Source of the DNA: Planctomycetota bacterium
GTDB taxonomy: Bacteria > Planctomycetota > UBA1135 > GCA-002686595
NCBI GenBank assembly: GCA_011524785.1
Contig: WTJQ01000542.1
Location: 1 to 16,739 of the forward strand
DNA length: 16,739 nucleotides
Direction: 5' to 3'
A program made the translations under genes and the position numbers. The notes beneath the pieces are model-generated. The model ran no database searches. It had not been told where the DNA came from and saw nothing but the letters and a program-made list of their open reading frames with translations. This document shows, piece after piece, positions 14,816 through 16,739 of the stretch. How positions within the stretch are numbered: the stretch's first letter is position 1; each line of letters starts with the position of its first letter.

Positions 14816-16739
14816 TCAGCGCTCCGTGAAGTTGGGGGGCCCGGTCGGGCCGGAGTAGCCCAGGCTCTCCAGCAGGCTCTGGACCGCCTCGAGGCTCGGC
14901 GTGACCTCCGGGCGGCGCTCGAGGCCCTCCTGGAGCCAGGCCTCGATGTCCTCCTGCATCTCGCGCACCTGCAGGGGCTGCTCCGAGGACAGGTCCCAGC
15001 TCTGCTCAGGGTCCCTCGCGACGTGGTGCAGGCGCGTGATGCTGGGAGCCCCCGGCGGCTCGCTGTTGGGGCAGCTGATCAGCTGCCAGGGCCCGCGCCG
15101 CAGGGAGTGGGCCTGACCCAGGCGCGTCAGGCGACGGCCGAGCGGGTCGGGCCACCAGCCGTCCGTCTGGATCCCGAAGGCGCCCTCCGCTCGCAGGATG
15201 GCCATCTGGTCGAGGTCCTCGAGGTTCCGGCTGGTCGACCCCTCCGTCGCCTCGAGTCCCGCGAGGGCGAGGAGGGTGCCCGCCAGGTGCCGGTTCTCGA
15301 TCGGCTCGAACGCCCGCGCCTCCATGGGGACCCCGGGGCCCGCCAGCAGGAGCGGCACGTGGACCGATTCGTCCCACAGCTGCGCGTCGTGCTGGGCCCA
15401 GCCGTGCTCGAGGAACTCCTCGCCGTGGTCACTCGTGACGCAGACCAGAGTCTCGTCCAGGACGCCGCGGGCCTCGAGGGCGTCGAGGAGCCGCTGCACC
15501 GCCCGATCGGCGTCGAGGACCTCGGCGTCGTAGAGGTCCGACTGGCGCCGGGCCAGGGCCTCCAGCTCGTCCCAGGAGCCCTCGCCCTCCTCGTACCAGG
15601 CCTGGAGCAGCGGCCGCAGGTCGCGCTGGTCGAGGGCGGTCGCAGGCTCGATCCCGAGAGCCTCGCAGGACTCGGGACTGGGCGTGTACGGGAAGTGCGG
15701 CTCCACGAGGTGGACGTACAGCAGGAACTGCTCCTCGCCCAGCCCGCCGATCCAGTCCAGCCACACCGCCTCCGCCTCCACGGCGCTCGTCCAGCGGCCC
15801 GTCTCGAACCGATCGAAGCCCTGGTCGAAGCCGTTGCCCGCCGAGATCAGCGGGTTGAGCGCGAACCCTGCGGTCCGCACGCCCTGACGCTGGGCGACCT
15901 CGGCGATGGTGTCCAGCGAGTGGGCGAGGGCCATCGCGCTCGTGGCACCGACCCCGTGCTCGGGCGGGCTCGCCCCGGTGAGGATCGACGCCGTCCCGGG
16001 CAGGGTCCAGGGGCCTGCGCTGTACGCGTGGACATAGCGCCGGCCGCGCTCGGCGAGGGCGTCCAGGGTCGGGCTGGTGGGGCGCTCGTACCCCTGGCAG
16101 CCCAGGCGATCCGCCCGCAGGGTGTCGATGACGATGAGCACCATGCCCGGCTGCGCCTCGGACCGACGCCGCGGGGCGGGCTGGACCTCGAAGCCCAGCG
16201 TCAGGCGTCCCAGCGCGACCTGCGCCTCCTCTGGCGCGTCGACGCGAACGGAGAGCTCGCCAGGTCCAGCCGGGAGCGGCAGCTCGTGCCGCTGCCAGAT
16301 CCGCTCGTCGAGGGGGGTGTCCGGATCGAGGGCGAGTTCGGTGGCGAGCAGCTCGGTCTCGCCGAGCGCGAGGGTCACGGACGCGCTCCCTCCGCTCCAG
16401 GAGTCGTGGGTGGGCGCGAGGTCCAGGGTGAGGAGGCGCTGCGGCGGCCCGTCCGGGACCGGCAGCAGCACCGAGCTCTGCCCCGTGAGGATCAGGCTGG
16501 GGAGCGCCTTGGGGAGCCCGATCCCCGCGCGGCCAGGCCCCGCCAGGTCCACGCGCGGTGGGATGCCGTCGGGGTGGACCGCCCCCTCGAGGTCGGCGGC
16601 CTGCAGCAGCGATGCGATCGTCGTGTGAGCGCGCCTCGTCGGCGGCAGCGACGCGTCGGAGGACTCGGACCGCACGGGCTCCTCGCTCGCCGGCGCACAC
16701 GCACCGGCCAGGAGCAGGAGCAGGGCTGCGGTGCGGAGG
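14816..16739 (-). CDS. Sulfatase-like (alkaline phosphatase superfamily) lipoprotein, 5' partial
   Basis: The frame runs to the right edge. Although a GTG at 16675 could start it, the codons upstream read LRTAALLLLLAGAC, a lipoprotein signal peptide with its Cys at 16699-16697, so the real start is just beyond the window. Numbering from the GTG, 619 residues: about 60-165 is a beta-sandwich-like domain, and about 178-500 is a sulfatase fold. Metal-site motifs are IVIDTLRADRLG (181-192) and TSDHGEEFLEHG (414-425). LVEPHFPYTP (323-332) and ESVHVPLLLAGPG (436-448) also match the family. The formylglycine motif CxPxR is replaced by TLPGT (224-228), so ordinary Cys-type sulfatase activity is doubtful; Thr224 could act as a nucleophile as in LtaS-like and phosphoethanolamine transferase relatives. 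It is likely envelope-anchored; the substrate is unknown. Confidence 0.85.
   Translation of the reverse strand, partial: LRTAALLLLLAGACAPASEEPVRSESSDASLPPTRRAHTTIASLLQAADLEGAVHPDGIPPRVDLAGPGRAGIGLPKALPSLILTGQSSVLLPVPDGPPQRLLTLDLAPTHDSWSGGSASVTLALGETELLATELALDPDTPLDERIWQRHELPLPAGPGELSVRVDAPEEAQVALGRLTLGFEVQPAPRRRSEAQPGMVLIVIDTLRADRLGCQGYERPTSPTLDALAERGRRYVHAYSAGPWTLPGTASILTGASPPEHGVGATSAMALAHSLDTIAEVAQRQGVRTAGFALNPLISAGNGFDQGFDRFETGRWTSAVEAEAVWLDWIGGLGEEQFLLYVHLVEPHFPYTPSPESCEALGIEPATALDQRDLRPLLQAWYEEGEGSWDELEALARRQSDLYDAEVLDADRAVQRLLDALEARGVLDETLVCVTSDHGEEFLEHGWAQHDAQLWDESVHVPLLLAGPGVPMEARAFEPIENRHLAGTLLALAGLEATEGSTSRNLEDLDQMAILRAEGAFGIQTDGWWPDPLGRRLTRLGQAHSLRRGPWQLISCPNSEPPGAPSITRLHHVARDPEQSWDLSSEQPLQVREMQEDIEAWLQEGLERRPEVTPSLEAVQSLLESLGYSGPTGPPNFTER

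Noticed and set aside
12876..14858. 660-codon plus-strand open frame opposite the sugar transferase
   Set aside because: It is antisense to strongly conserved sugar transferase motifs and its own product has no family features.

Overview
This is a GC-rich window (about 70 % G+C by eye, with strongly G/C-ending codons). It holds a cell-surface polysaccharide locus built from two converging gene groups. No rRNA, tRNA, insertion sequence or CRISPR array was seen. The mix of large secreted beta-rich proteins, sulfatase-like and sulfotransferase genes, GTG starts and very high GC fits a Planctomycetota-like or Myxococcota-like bacterium. This is inference from style, because the window contains no marker gene.

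Plus strand, 1-8985. A large secreted protein with FN3 and concanavalin A-like domains enters from the left edge. It is followed by a tightly packed biosynthetic run: an Alg14/PssD-like protein, an Alg13/PssE-like catalytic partner, a family 2 glycosyltransferase, an FrhB-type iron-sulfur flavoprotein, a polysaccharide pyruvyl transferase, a second family 2-like glycosyltransferase and a PAPS-dependent sulfotransferase. Five consecutive junctions between 3172 and 7074 are 4-bp GTGA overlaps, each with a Shine-Dalgarno sequence inside the preceding gene, so the run is almost certainly one translationally coupled operon.

Minus strand, 16739-8982. In transcription order this holds a sulfatase-like lipoprotein running off the right edge, a bacterial sugar transferase (initiating glycosyl-phosphate transferase) with a degenerate GGDEF-like N-terminal domain, a large lipoprotein with BACON-like, LamG and right-handed beta-helix domains, and a multi-pass O-antigen ligase/polymerase-like protein. 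The two groups meet at a CTAG palindrome that supplies a stop codon to both strands.

Working model (inference). The sugar transferase loads the first sugar onto undecaprenyl phosphate. The Alg14/Alg13-like pair and the two glycosyltransferases extend the repeat unit. The pyruvyl transferase, perhaps with the FrhB-like protein, adds a pyruvate ketal, and the sulfotransferase may add sulfate. The Wzy-like protein polymerises or ligates. The beta-helix lipoprotein, the sulfatase-like lipoprotein and the FN3/ConA protein would act on or bind the finished glycan outside the cytoplasm. No flippase, polysaccharide co-polymerase or outer-membrane export gene is in the window, so the locus must continue elsewhere. 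The most unusual elements are the pseudo-GGDEF/sugar transferase fusion, the sulfatase fold with Thr in place of the formylglycine Cys, the FrhB/pyruvyl transferase pair, and a sulfotransferase whose codon use differs sharply from its neighbours.
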